In this document: piece by piece, positions 25,400-34,324 of the stretch
How positions within the stretch are numbered: position 1 is the first letter of the stretch
How the letters are laid out: every line of letters begins with the position of its first letter
DNA from: Bacteroidota bacterium
GTDB taxonomy: Bacteria; Bacteroidota; Bacteroidia; Chitinophagales; Chitinophagaceae
Length of the DNA stretch: 64,000 nt
Reading direction: 5' to 3'
Assembly (NCBI GenBank): GCA_023422835.1
Contig: JAFAGI010000025.1
Coordinates: forward strand, 62,001-126,000
Notes under the pieces: generated by a model
Told to the model about the DNA's origin: nothing
What the model saw: only the letters and a program-made list of their open reading frames with translations
Database searches by the model: none
Position numbers and translations under genes: made by a program

Positions 25400-27490
25400 A
25401 TGCAGATGAAACTAAAGCATTTTTTTATACTATTAATATGGATGATAAATGGCTTTATCGCATTTGCGCAAAAGCCTGTAAAGGTAGCGTGTATCGGCAA
25501 CTCTGTAACGTACGGTTATGGGCTCCCAAATCCTGAAACACAATCTTACCCTGCTTTGCTACAGCAGAAATTGGGAAAGAATTATATTGTTGGCAATTTC
25601 GGTCACAGTGGTTCAACATTACTCCGTAAGGGACATAACCCTTATTATAAAACAAAAGCCTTTAGTGATGCGATAGATTTTAAAGCTGATATTGCAGTGA
25701 TTCATCTTGGCTTAAATGATACGGATCCGCGTAATTTCCCCAACTATCGCGATGATTTGATTCCGGACTACAACTGGCTGATTAATATCTTAAAAAAAGC
25801 AAATCCACACGTTAAAGTATTTGTTTGCAAATTAACACCCATTTTCTCTGGACATCCTCGTTTTGTTTCTAGTACTTTTGATTGGTATCACGAAGTGCAA
25901 AAAAGAATTGACCAGGTTGCAGTGATTAACAAAGCAGTTGTAATTGATTTTTATAAAGCCTTGCACAATCGTCCTGATTTGTTTACAGATGCTCCAACGC
26001 TGCATCCGAATGCTATAGGTACAGAAAAAATTTCAGAGATTGTTTACAAGCACATCACAGGTAATTTTGGCGCTCTCAGATTACCTACCATATTTGCAGA
26101 TAATATGGTTTTACAGCGCGGTAAGCCTTTGGTTTTTTGGGGAAAAGGAAATACTAATACAACTGTTACAATTTCTTTTGGTACAATAAAAAAAAGCGTT
26201 AGGATCGGAGATGATGGAACATGGCAGGTTACTTTCCCGGCTATGGAAGCAATTAGTGCACCTCAAACAATCAGTTTTACTAATGACGGCCAACATGTTG
26301 TACTAAAAAACATTCTGGTGGGTGATGTCTGGCTGGCTTCGGGCCAATCAAACATGTACTTTTCCTTGGCACAAACAAAAGGTGGCGATAGTCTGGCTAA
26401 AGCATCAGTACAAAAAAATATTAGGTTATTGAAGTATAAGCCTTACGCCGAAACGGATAACATTGCCTGGGACAGCACGGCACTGAAAAAAGCAAATGAG
26501 CTTGATTTTTTTTCAGGTACTTGGAAGATAAATGATACAATTGCAGCAAAAGAATTTTCAGGTGTAGCCTACGCTTTTGCTTCAAAAATTCAAACAGAGA
26601 TCAATGTGCCCGTCGGAATTATAGAAATCGCTGTGGGCGGATCTCCACAAATATCCTGGGCAAGCAGGCTAGCTTTGGAGAGCGAACCATTGTTTACACC
26701 AGCATTTCAAAACTGGCGCCACTCTGATTACATTATGAAATGGTGCCGTGATAGGGCTGATACAAACCTAAAAAATGCTTCCTCACCTTTTCAGCGCCAC
26801 ACCTATGAGCCATCTTATAATTTTGAAGCAGGGATAGAAAAAATTATTCCATATGCTATTAAAGGCATTATCTGGTACCAGGGTGAGAGCGATGCAGAAA
26901 ACGGCGAGTTATACAAAAAATTGTTCCCATTCTTTGTAAAAGACTGGCGTACACAGTGGAAAGAAAATCTCTCCTTCTATTATGTACAGCTTTCTAGTAT
27001 TGAAAGGCCGTCCTGGAATTATTTCAGGGATATACAGAGGCAATTATTAAATGAGATTCCTAATTCAGGTATGGCGGTTACCAGTGATTTGGGAGACAAA
27101 TCAGATGTTCACTATAAAAATAAAATACCAGTAGGTATAAGATTGGCTCATTTAGCACTACATGGCACATATAAGAAAAATATAATATCCTCTGGGCCGT
27201 TACTCCAAAAAATATATATTGAAAGAGGTAAAATTGTAGTCAGTTTTACTAATGCTACGGGCTTACAAACTTCAGATCGAAAGTCTGTTCGTGGATTTGA
27301 GTTAGTAACTGATAAAGGAGACTTTATACCAGTACCTGCATGGATACGAAAGGACAAAGTATACATTAGCTTACCAGATAACATAGTTGTAAAAAAAGTA
27401 GTGTATGCGTGGAAACCTTTCACACAAGCCAATTTAATAAATAATGCAATGCTGCCGGCAAGCACCTTTATGGAGGACATTTGCTTATGA
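25400..27490 (+). CDS. Two-domain sialate O-acetylesterase: GDSL/SGNH domain fused to SASA domain
   Basis: Removes O-acetyl groups from sialic acids so that sialidase and lyase can act; exported (signal MKLKHFFILLIWMINGFIAFAQ; the ATG at 25406 is as good a start as 25400). 696 residues with two separate hydrolase folds. First SGNH domain about 24-222: GNSVTYG (about 33), GNFGHSGST, LGLNDTD (about 103), LHPNAIG (about 201). Second domain, sialate esterase (SASA) type, about 225-640: GDVWLASGQSNM (about 306), VGGSPQISW, IIWYQGESDAENG (about 489), and a possible DxxH at SDLGDKSDVHYK (about 560). Both catalytic serines appear intact. The deacetylase role is supported by the neighbours. Confidence 0.88.
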   Translation: MQMKLKHFFILLIWMINGFIAFAQKPVKVACIGNSVTYGYGLPNPETQSYPALLQQKLGKNYIVGNFGHSGSTLLRKGHNPYYKTKAFSDAIDFKADIAVIHLGLNDTDPRNFPNYRDDLIPDYNWLINILKKANPHVKVFVCKLTPIFSGHPRFVSSTFDWYHEVQKRIDQVAVINKAVVIDFYKALHNRPDLFTDAPTLHPNAIGTEKISEIVYKHITGNFGALRLPTIFADNMVLQRGKPLVFWGKGNTNTTVTISFGTIKKSVRIGDDGTWQVTFPAMEAISAPQTISFTNDGQHVVLKNILVGDVWLASGQSNMYFSLAQTKGGDSLAKASVQKNIRLLKYKPYAETDNIAWDSTALKKANELDFFSGTWKINDTIAAKEFSGVAYAFASKIQTEINVPVGIIEIAVGGSPQISWASRLALESEPLFTPAFQNWRHSDYIMKWCRDRADTNLKNASSPFQRHTYEPSYNFEAGIEKIIPYAIKGIIWYQGESDAENGELYKKLFPFFVKDWRTQWKENLSFYYVQLSSIERPSWNYFRDIQRQLLNEIPNSGMAVTSDLGDKSDVHYKNKIPVGIRLAHLALHGTYKKNIISSGPLLQKIYIERGKIVVSFTNATGLQTSDRKSVRGFELVTDKGDFIPVPAWIRKDKVYISLPDNIVVKKVVYAWKPFTQANLINNAMLPASTFMEDICL

Positions 27491-27652
27491 AAATAAATGA
27501 CATTATTTTATTATATATCAGGTCAAAAAAACTTTAAAACAGGGATCATATAGGAAATAAATATGTATTACAAAATTGAGCTTTTTTAATATATTTGTAC
27601 TTTCATAATCACTTTCTGTAAAATCAATGTTGTTCTTATTTAAAAAATTGCT

Positions 27653-29203
27653 ATGTATAATAGACAAAATTTCTATTTAGTAATCCTTACATTGTGCTTA
27701 ATTTTTTCAGCATGCATTTCGCACAAACCAATAGATGCGTCATTGGCACAAGCTTCAGTAAAAAATATCAAAGCGCCCATATTTACAAGGGAAACCCATA
27801 ATCTCGTGGCGCATATTCATATGGCCGCCGCGGAACGCATTCAGTTAACCCAGATTGAATTGCTGCTAAACGATGCGGCAGTAAAGAATTTTGCACGGAT
27901 AGACTTATATAGTACTGATACATCAGCTAAATTCTCAGCCAATGCCTTGGTAACCTCCCTTGTGCCGACCGGCAAAAATGCTTCCTTAAAATTAGACGGT
28001 ATGCCCATAACAGGTAAAAGCAATTACTGGATAAGCGTTGTGCTGAAAGATGATGCCGGCATAGACGATAAAGTGATGCTAAAAGTACATAAAATAAAAA
28101 CTTCCGGCAATCGGCACATCAATTTTTCAGAGCAGGGAGATGTGGTGAGAAGATTAGGTATTGCACTTAGAAAACCTATGGATGATAACTCGCACTCCTA
28201 CCGTATACCTGGTTTAATACATACTAATACCGGCGCTTTAATAGCCGTGTATGATATTCGATACGAACATTCCGGTGACCTGCCCGCCAATATTGATGTG
28301 GGCATGAATAAAAGTACTGATGGAGGACGCACATGGCTGCCCATGCAAAAGATCATGGATATGGGTGAGCCGCATAAAAACAACGGGGTGGGTGATCCTG
28401 CTGTATTATTCGATCCCGCAACCAAAACCTTATGGACATCCGCCTTGTGGAGCAAAGGCAATCGCTCTATCCATGGTTCTTTAGGCGGCATATCTCCTGA
28501 TTCTACAGGCCAGTTTGTATTGGTATCCAGTAAAGACGATGGCAACACCTGGAGCAAGCCCTATAGCATTACACCCCACATCAAAGATCCTAAATGGAAA
28601 ATATTTTTCAACGGCCCCGGAAACGGAATCGCTATGCAGGACGGGACTATTGTATTTGCTGCGCAGTACTGGGATGAAAATAAACTGCCCTGGTCTACCA
28701 TTGTTTATTCAAAAGATCATGGCAAAACATGGCAGGCAGGTGTTGGGGCCAAGTCAAATACTACCGAAGCACAAGTGATAGAAACTACACCGGGAACTAT
28801 TATGATTTCCATGCGCGACAACAGGGGTAAATTCCGCAGCGTAGCCACTACTGCCGACATGGGCAAAACCTGGAAAGAACATGCAACATCCTACTCGGTT
28901 TTAAAAGATCCGGTTTGTATGGCAAGTATTATCAAAGCGAATGTGAACATAAACGGCACAAAAAAAGACATTGTCTTTTTCAGCAACCCTGCTCATTCTT
29001 ATAAGCGTGTAGATATGACTATTAAAGCCAGCCGCGATCTGGCAGAAAGCTGGAATCCCGCCGATCAGCTATTGTTGGACGAAAGAGAACAGTTCGGATA
29101 TTCGTGTATGACACCGATCGACGATAAAACAATTGGCATCTTATACGAAGGCTCAAGATATATATACTTCATGCGCATTCCTGTGGATGATATTTTGAAA
29201 TAA
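27653..29203 (+). CDS. nanH: Exo-alpha-sialidase, GH33, lipoprotein
   Basis: Releases terminal sialic acid from glycoconjugates at the cell surface or in the periplasm. 516 residues. Lipoprotein signal MYNRQNFYLVILTLCLIFSAC; sialidase N-terminal (BNR-associated) domain about 35-160; six-bladed propeller about 165-516. The arginine-triad entry motif YRIP is at about 182, and Asp boxes are readable at KSTDGGRTW (about 219), SSKDDGNTW (about 292), YSKDHGKTW (about 352) and ATTADMGKTW (about 400); a fifth is degenerate (SRDLAESW). Lies between the esterase and nanA. A decayed duplicate of its 5' end lies at 25247-25382. Confidence 0.94.
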   Translation: MYNRQNFYLVILTLCLIFSACISHKPIDASLAQASVKNIKAPIFTRETHNLVAHIHMAAAERIQLTQIELLLNDAAVKNFARIDLYSTDTSAKFSANALVTSLVPTGKNASLKLDGMPITGKSNYWISVVLKDDAGIDDKVMLKVHKIKTSGNRHINFSEQGDVVRRLGIALRKPMDDNSHSYRIPGLIHTNTGALIAVYDIRYEHSGDLPANIDVGMNKSTDGGRTWLPMQKIMDMGEPHKNNGVGDPAVLFDPATKTLWTSALWSKGNRSIHGSLGGISPDSTGQFVLVSSKDDGNTWSKPYSITPHIKDPKWKIFFNGPGNGIAMQDGTIVFAAQYWDENKLPWSTIVYSKDHGKTWQAGVGAKSNTTEAQVIETTPGTIMISMRDNRGKFRSVATTADMGKTWKEHATSYSVLKDPVCMASIIKANVNINGTKKDIVFFSNPAHSYKRVDMTIKASRDLAESWNPADQLLLDEREQFGYSCMTPIDDKTIGILYEGSRYIYFMRIPVDDILK

Positions 29204-29263
29204 TAAGTTTTTTTACTGCTTTCTTATTTCTGTTAGAGAATTGAGCAGGCTAATTATGAATAA

Positions 29264-29369
29264 ATGAAACAACCATAAAGATTAGGAATCTATACCAACG
29301 TGAATGATAATAAAGAATTAAGGTTTTTGGTTATTCATGTGGCAAACATGAAAAATTAAATATTAACAC
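29264..29369 (+). promoter_or_regulatory. Structured leader element, copy D, upstream of nanA
   Basis: Outer arms ATGAAACAACC (29264-29274) and GGTTATTCAT (29329-29338) pair with one extra base on the left. The inner hairpin AGATT-AGG-AATCT and the following CTATACCAAC are as in copies C1 and C2. The tail ends AAATATTAACAC and is followed directly by the nanA ATG at 29370. The internal stretch GAATTAAGGTTTT is shared with copy C2. Confidence 0.75.
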
Positions 29370-30290
29370 ATGCAAAATGAAAAACTGGAAGGCTTAATTG
29401 CAGCGCCTTTCACACCAATGAATAAGGACGGTGAGCTGAATCTATCTGTGATACCACAGTATTATGCGCTTTTAAAAAGGAACAAAGTAATAGGCGCTTT
29501 TATCAACGGCTCAACCGGAGAGGGGGTTTCGCAAACAAAAGAGGAAAAAAAGAAAGTGGCAGAAGCCTGGGCGGCAGTTACCAGGAACGATAAAGATTTT
29601 AAAGTGATCAATCTTGTAGGCGGCACTTCGTTGGCCGATTGTAAGGAAATGGCTAGGCATACACAGGAAACAGGCTTGTATGCAGTTTCGTTTACGGCGC
29701 CTTTTTATTTTAAACCTGGCTCGGCACAGGCGCTGGCCGAATGTTGCGCCGAAGTAGCTGCTGCCGCGCCTGATACAGCCTTTTATTATTACCATATTCC
29801 TGTACTTACAGGCTGCCATATAGCTATGTATGATTTGCTAAAAGCTGTAAACGGCACTATTCCTAACTTTGCGGGCATTAAATATACACATGAAGATTTT
29901 ATGGACTTCCTCTCCTGCATGTATGTGGATAATGGAAGGTATGATATGCTTTGGGGCAGAGATGAGAACATGTTGTCTGCACTTGCCTTAGGCGCCTTTG
30001 GAGCAGTAGGCAGTACATACAATTATGCCGCTCCTTTGTACAACGATATGCAGCGGGCGTTTAAAAACGGCGACCTACTAAAAGCACGCGACCTGCAACA
30101 ACTATCTATAGATATGATAAGGCTTTTGGGCAAATATGGAGGTATTGCTACAGGAAAAGCTTATATGAAGCTGGTTGGCATTGATTGCGGCGGATTCAGA
30201 TTGCCTGTTAAAAACATGAGCGATGAACAATTTGAAGCATTCAGGAAAGACGTGCAAGCTTTGAATTTTGAGTCTTTCTGTTCTAGGTAA
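29370..30290 (+). CDS. nanA: N-acetylneuraminate lyase
   Basis: Cytosolic class I aldolase splitting N-acetylneuraminate to N-acetylmannosamine and pyruvate. 306 residues, normal length for the DapA/NanA superfamily. GSTGEG (about 47-52) binds the pyruvate carboxylate, YYYHIPVLTG (about 139-148) supplies the catalytic tyrosine and GIKYTHEDFMDF (about 168-179) the Schiff-base lysine. The YYHIP signature separates NanA from dihydrodipicolinate synthase. Flanked by sialidase and the kelch mutarotase. Leader copy D abuts its start codon. Confidence 0.95.
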   Translation: MQNEKLEGLIAAPFTPMNKDGELNLSVIPQYYALLKRNKVIGAFINGSTGEGVSQTKEEKKKVAEAWAAVTRNDKDFKVINLVGGTSLADCKEMARHTQETGLYAVSFTAPFYFKPGSAQALAECCAEVAAAAPDTAFYYYHIPVLTGCHIAMYDLLKAVNGTIPNFAGIKYTHEDFMDFLSCMYVDNGRYDMLWGRDENMLSALALGAFGAVGSTYNYAAPLYNDMQRAFKNGDLLKARDLQQLSIDMIRLLGKYGGIATGKAYMKLVGIDCGGFRLPVKNMSDEQFEAFRKDVQALNFESFCSR

Positions 30291-30328
30291 ATATTTTTAT
30301 TGAAATGAAGCAAATGCCAGTACGGTAG

Positions 30329-30355
30329 TTTATAAGCGCTGTATAGCGCAATAAA
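30329..30355 (+). other. Hairpin between nanA and the kelch gene
   Basis: GCGCT-GTAT-AGCGC (30336-30349) with outer TTTAT/ATAAA pairing makes a compact hairpin in the gap after nanA. There is no T-run after it, so it is not a standard terminator; it may be an mRNA processing or stability element. Confidence 0.4.
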
Positions 30356-30435
30356 CTCAACAACTTATGCATTACCATCTACCACGTACGAGTCAATAAA
30401 TTTTGAAATTGTATCAAATTATAAAGATACATGTT

Positions 30436-31611
30436 ATGAATTTTAAATACATTTTTATACTTCTCCAGGTAATTATGATAGGTAAAAATTTAAAAGCACA
30501 AGCTCCGGGTGATGTAGTCCTACACTGGTCTGTAGCAGCCGAATTGATGAATGGAAGCAGCGCCGCTCTTGGTTTTGCAGGTATGGTAGGCGGCGTGTCT
30601 AACGATGCCCTGATCATAGCCGGAGGAGCAAACTTTCCTGACAAGCTTCCGTTCCAAGGGGGCAAAAAACATTTTTCAGACAGCGTATTTATCCTTGAAA
30701 GAATAAATGATTCTTTTTATTGGAATAAAAAAAATAAAACCAAGCTTGCCGAACCTATAGCCTATGCAGGCCATACCGCTACGCCCGGTGGCATTGTATA
30801 TATAGGCGGCGAAAATGAAAAAGGCATTTCTTCCAAAGCTTATGTTCTTAGCTGGAATAAACGTACACAGCAGGTAGAAAAAGCCTCACTACCGGATTTG
30901 CCGGTCGCGGTAACGGCTGCCGGTGTTGCGTCTGTCGGGAACATTGTGTATATAGCCGGCGGCGATGAAGCGGTAAATTCTTCCGGTAAATTTTTTTATA
31001 TAAATATTACTGCCAAAAAACCTGAGTGGCAGAGATTGCCGGATATACCTGTACCCCTGGCAAATGCTGCACTAGTGGCTGTGAAAAAAAAGTTATTCCT
31101 GATCGGCGGACGCACCAAAACCCCGGCAGGAATAAGCCGGCTGCACAGCAGTGTTTATTATTTTGATTTAGATAAAAACAAATGGTATAACGCGACAAAT
31201 ATTTCCGACGGCAACTACAATACTCCGTTTACGGCAACAGCGGCTTTCAATATCGGTGATGAATACATTATGCTCGCTGGAGGAGATAAAGGCGATGTAT
31301 TTCACCGCATAGAAAAATACTTGTACCAAATGGCGCATACGGCCTCGGATAAGCAGAAGGCTCAGCTGCTTGCAGAGAAAAATCAATTGATACTGCATCA
31401 CCAGGGATTTAGCACCGATGTTTTGTTATACAACATACAAAATAACGCATGGAGCAAAATCGCCGGAATGCCTTATGCAGCGCAGGTTACCACCAGCGCT
31501 GTGCCATGGGGAAAAGACCTGTTTATTTGCAGCGGCGAAATACGCCCGGGTGTAAGAAGCCCTAAAATAATAAGAATACAATTAGAAAAACAGCAGCACA
31601 ATGCAAAATAA
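30436..31611 (+). CDS. nanM: Kelch-repeat N-acetylneuraminate epimerase (NanM-like)
   Basis: Exported beta-propeller that speeds alpha/beta equilibration of released sialic acid before transport. 391 residues from ATG 30436, which gives the signal peptide MNFKYIFILLQVIMIGKNLKAQ; the longer in-frame TTG start at 30403 is less likely. Kelch units: DALIIAGGANFPDK (about 54), GGIVYIGGENEKG (about 116), GNIVYIAGGDEA (about 169), KKLFLIGGRTKT (about 218) and EYIMLAGGDKGD (about 275). GGANFPD is typical of the NanM/YjhT branch. Its last 11 bases overlap the MFS transporter gene, so the two are translationally coupled. Confidence 0.88.
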   Translation: MNFKYIFILLQVIMIGKNLKAQAPGDVVLHWSVAAELMNGSSAALGFAGMVGGVSNDALIIAGGANFPDKLPFQGGKKHFSDSVFILERINDSFYWNKKNKTKLAEPIAYAGHTATPGGIVYIGGENEKGISSKAYVLSWNKRTQQVEKASLPDLPVAVTAAGVASVGNIVYIAGGDEAVNSSGKFFYINITAKKPEWQRLPDIPVPLANAALVAVKKKLFLIGGRTKTPAGISRLHSSVYYFDLDKNKWYNATNISDGNYNTPFTATAAFNIGDEYIMLAGGDKGDVFHRIEKYLYQMAHTASDKQKAQLLAEKNQLILHHQGFSTDVLLYNIQNNAWSKIAGMPYAAQVTTSAVPWGKDLFICSGEIRPGVRSPKIIRIQLEKQQHNAK

Positions 31612-32836
31612 AAAATATTACCCCTGGGTAGTGGTAGGTCTATTGTGGATGGTAGCATTGCTCAATTATATGGACAGGCAAATGCTCAGTACTATGAAAG
31701 ATGCTATGCAGACAGACATTGCAGAACTGCAGTCTGCCGAAGCCTTCGGCTTCTTAATGGCTATATTCCTGTACATATATGGTTTTATGAGTCCTATTGC
31801 AGGCAGTATTGCCGATAGAGTAAACAGGAAATGGCTGATCGTAGCCAGCTTGTGTGTGTGGAGCATCGTTACTTATGGTATGGGCATGGCCACCAGCTAC
31901 AATCAATTGCTGTGGCTGCGGGCATTAATGGGTGTAAGTGAAGCTTTGTATATTCCTGCCGGCCTGGCAATGATCGCAGACTATCACACCGGTAAAACGC
32001 GCTCGCTTGCAGTAGGTATACACATGACAGGTTTGTATACCGGCCAAGCATTAGGCGGGTTTGGCGCAACTGTGGCAGCTAACTACACATGGCATACAGC
32101 CTTTCACTGGTTTGGCATTGCCGGCATTGTATACGCTGCCGTATTAATATTTTTCCTGCGGGAAAAGAAAACTGCAACGCAGCCGGCATCTACGCCAGCA
32201 GGAACTGCGCCGGACAAAATACCCTTCATAAAAGGCCTGAGCATGCTTTTCTCTATGATTGCTTTCTGGGTAATACTTTTTTACTTTGCCGCGCCAAGCC
32301 TTCCGGGATGGGCTACTAAAAACTGGCTGCCTACATTATTTGCAGAAAGCCTCAGCATACCTATGTCTGAAGCAGGGCCGATGTCTACAATAACTATTGC
32401 AGTTTCTTCCTTTGCCGGCGTTATAGCAGGAGGTATTTTATCAGACAAATGGGTTATGAAAAATTTACGAGGCCGGGTATACACCGGCGCCATTGGCTTG
32501 GGGCTGACCATTCCCTCTTTAATACTCTTAGGCTATGGAGATACGTTTGTATCGGTTGTGGGCGCAGCAGTGTTGTTCGGTATTGGTTTTGGCATGTTCG
32601 ATGCAAACAACATGCCCATACTCTGCCAGTTTGTACCGCCAAATCTAAGGGCTACTGCTTATGGTTTTATGAATATGGTAGGTGTATTGGCAGGCGCGGC
32701 AGTTACACAGGTATTAGGAAAATTCACTGATGACGGGGATTTAGGCTCCGGCTTTGCTGTTTTAGCTGCAATTGTAGCCATAGCGCTGATCATCCAGTTG
32801 TTATGCTTACGACCGAAAATGATTGATTGCAAATAG
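31601..32836 (+). CDS. MFS transporter, probable sialic acid importer (NanT role)
   Basis: Inner-membrane major facilitator, 411 residues and about 12 hydrophobic segments. The first segment ends LLNYMDRQMLSTM, the pattern of the anion:cation symporter branch (hexuronate and sialate carriers); loop motifs GSIADRVNRKW (about 68) and GGILSDKWVMKN (about 273) mark the start of each half-bundle. It overlaps the mutarotase gene by 11 bases and is followed by the 2-epimerase, as in other Bacteroidota sialic acid clusters where an MFS protein replaces other transporters. Substrate is inferred from context. Confidence 0.87.
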   Translation: MQNKKYYPWVVVGLLWMVALLNYMDRQMLSTMKDAMQTDIAELQSAEAFGFLMAIFLYIYGFMSPIAGSIADRVNRKWLIVASLCVWSIVTYGMGMATSYNQLLWLRALMGVSEALYIPAGLAMIADYHTGKTRSLAVGIHMTGLYTGQALGGFGATVAANYTWHTAFHWFGIAGIVYAAVLIFFLREKKTATQPASTPAGTAPDKIPFIKGLSMLFSMIAFWVILFYFAAPSLPGWATKNWLPTLFAESLSIPMSEAGPMSTITIAVSSFAGVIAGGILSDKWVMKNLRGRVYTGAIGLGLTIPSLILLGYGDTFVSVVGAAVLFGIGFGMFDANNMPILCQFVPPNLRATAYGFMNMVGVLAGAAVTQVLGKFTDDGDLGSGFAVLAAIVAIALIIQLLCLRPKMIDCK

Positions 32837-32915
32837 GGGGATATTCAATTGAGAAATTCATAGAAAAACTAGATGCATGTAATAACAATCAAACAAAAAT
32901 TTATACTTACAGACT

Positions 32916-34088
32916 ATGGATATAGAATATTTAAAAAAACTGAAAGAATTTTACAGGGATCAGCTACTCAACGATACCGTGCCGTTCTGGTTCCCGCGCA
33001 GCATTGATGAAGAGTATGGTGGTTTTTTGCTAATGCGCGATGCTGACGGCACCTTAATAGATGACGATAAAGCTGTATGGATCCAGGGGCGGGCTAGCTG
33101 GTTGTTAGCTACGCTGTACAATACTGTTGAAAAAAAACAAGAATGGCTTACAGGCGCAAAGAGCGGCGTGGACTTCTTGCTCAATCATTGTTTTGATGCC
33201 GACGGGCAAATGTTTTTTCACGTAACGCGCGATGGAAAACCTATAAGAAAGCGAAGATACTATTTTTCAGAAACCTTTGCAGTGATTGCACTTGCGGCGT
33301 ATGCCCAGGCTTCCGGCGATGAAAAATATGCTGCAAAGGCCAGAGAAGTTTTCGGGAATTGCCTGGCTTATATCAATGGAGAAAAAAAGCTGCCGCCAAA
33401 ATTTACAGATACCAGGCCCGTAAGAGGCATCGGGGCGCCTATGATCATGCTCAACACTGCACAACAGTTAAGAGATACGATCGGCGATCCGCGGTGCGAT
33501 GAATGGATAGGCAAATGGATAAAGGAAATAGAAACTTATTTCGTAAAAGACGATATATGTTGTGTAATGGAGCAGGTAGCTCCCGACGGGGCCATTATAG
33601 ACCACATTGAACAGCGCACCCTTAACCCGGGACATGCCATTGAGGGAGCATGGTTTATCCTGCACGAGGCAAAATGCAGGAACCATGATGAGCAGCTAAT
33701 ATCTTTAGGCTTAAGGATGCTGGATTATATGTGGGAACGCGGATGGGATCAAGAGTACGGAGGTATTATATATTACAGAGATGTATATGACAAACCTGTA
33801 CAAGAATACTGGCAGGATATGAAATTCTGGTGGCCGCAAAACGAAGCAATCATTGCGACCTTACTGGCATATACCCTTACGGGAAACGAGAAATATAAAT
33901 TCATGCATGAGCAAATCCACAATTACGCATACAAGCATTTTCATGATAAAGAAAATGGCGAATGGTTTGGCTACCTGCACCGCGACGGAAGTATAGCACA
34001 AACCGCCAAAGGCAACTTGTTCAAAGGGCCCTTTCATCTGCCCAGACAGGAATGGTATTGCTACAGGCTGCTGCAAAGTATGGTTTAG
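32916..34088 (+). CDS. N-acylglucosamine 2-epimerase (AGE family)
   Basis: Cytosolic alpha6/alpha6-barrel enzyme interconverting ManNAc and GlcNAc without phosphorylation, the Bacteroidota route from NanA product into amino-sugar metabolism. 390 residues, usual size for the renin-binding-protein-like branch. Motifs: VPFWFPRSIDEEYGGF (about 21), WIQGRASWLLATLYN (about 51), FSETFAVIALAAYA (about 112), NPGHAIEGAWFILHEA (about 237, catalytic His) and KFWWPQNEAIIA (about 303, second active-site region). Last gene of the cluster, followed by a terminator. Confidence 0.93.
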   Translation: MDIEYLKKLKEFYRDQLLNDTVPFWFPRSIDEEYGGFLLMRDADGTLIDDDKAVWIQGRASWLLATLYNTVEKKQEWLTGAKSGVDFLLNHCFDADGQMFFHVTRDGKPIRKRRYYFSETFAVIALAAYAQASGDEKYAAKAREVFGNCLAYINGEKKLPPKFTDTRPVRGIGAPMIMLNTAQQLRDTIGDPRCDEWIGKWIKEIETYFVKDDICCVMEQVAPDGAIIDHIEQRTLNPGHAIEGAWFILHEAKCRNHDEQLISLGLRMLDYMWERGWDQEYGGIIYYRDVYDKPVQEYWQDMKFWWPQNEAIIATLLAYTLTGNEKYKFMHEQIHNYAYKHFHDKENGEWFGYLHRDGSIAQTAKGNLFKGPFHLPRQEWYCYRLLQSMV

Positions 34089-34148
34089 TTTTAGAAGGCA
34101 CCTTCCTCTTTTTCCTTGTAAACCTGTAAATTATTATTCTGTAAAATC

Positions 34149-34186
34149 AAATCCGGCAGTGATTCTACAGCACCACCGGATTTTTG
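34149..34186 (+). terminator. Terminator at the end of the sialic acid cluster
   Basis: AAATCCGG (34149-34156) pairs with CCGGATTT (34176-34183), with an inner GTG/CAC pairing in the loop, followed by TTTG. It lies 61 bases after the epimerase stop. Confidence 0.65.
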
Positions 34187-34324
34187 TAAGAAATTAGTAA
34201 ACAGACACTGCATTTGTAAATGCACAAAATATTTTTCCTAATTACCAAACAATTAAAAAATTATTTTTTTAAATAAATTTTTAAAATCCTTCTCTCTAAA
34301 AAATGTGTACACAATATTTATAAA

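Noticed and set aside
32866..32915. Possible seventh leader element before the 2-epimerase
   Set aside because: GCATGTAATAAC and an A-rich run faintly resemble the tail, but there are no paired arms and no ACACATG.
34208..34223. TGCATTTGTAAATGCA near-palindrome between the epimerase and permease genes
   Set aside because: AT-rich, no T-run directly after it on either strand, and the cluster already has a better terminator at 34149-34186.
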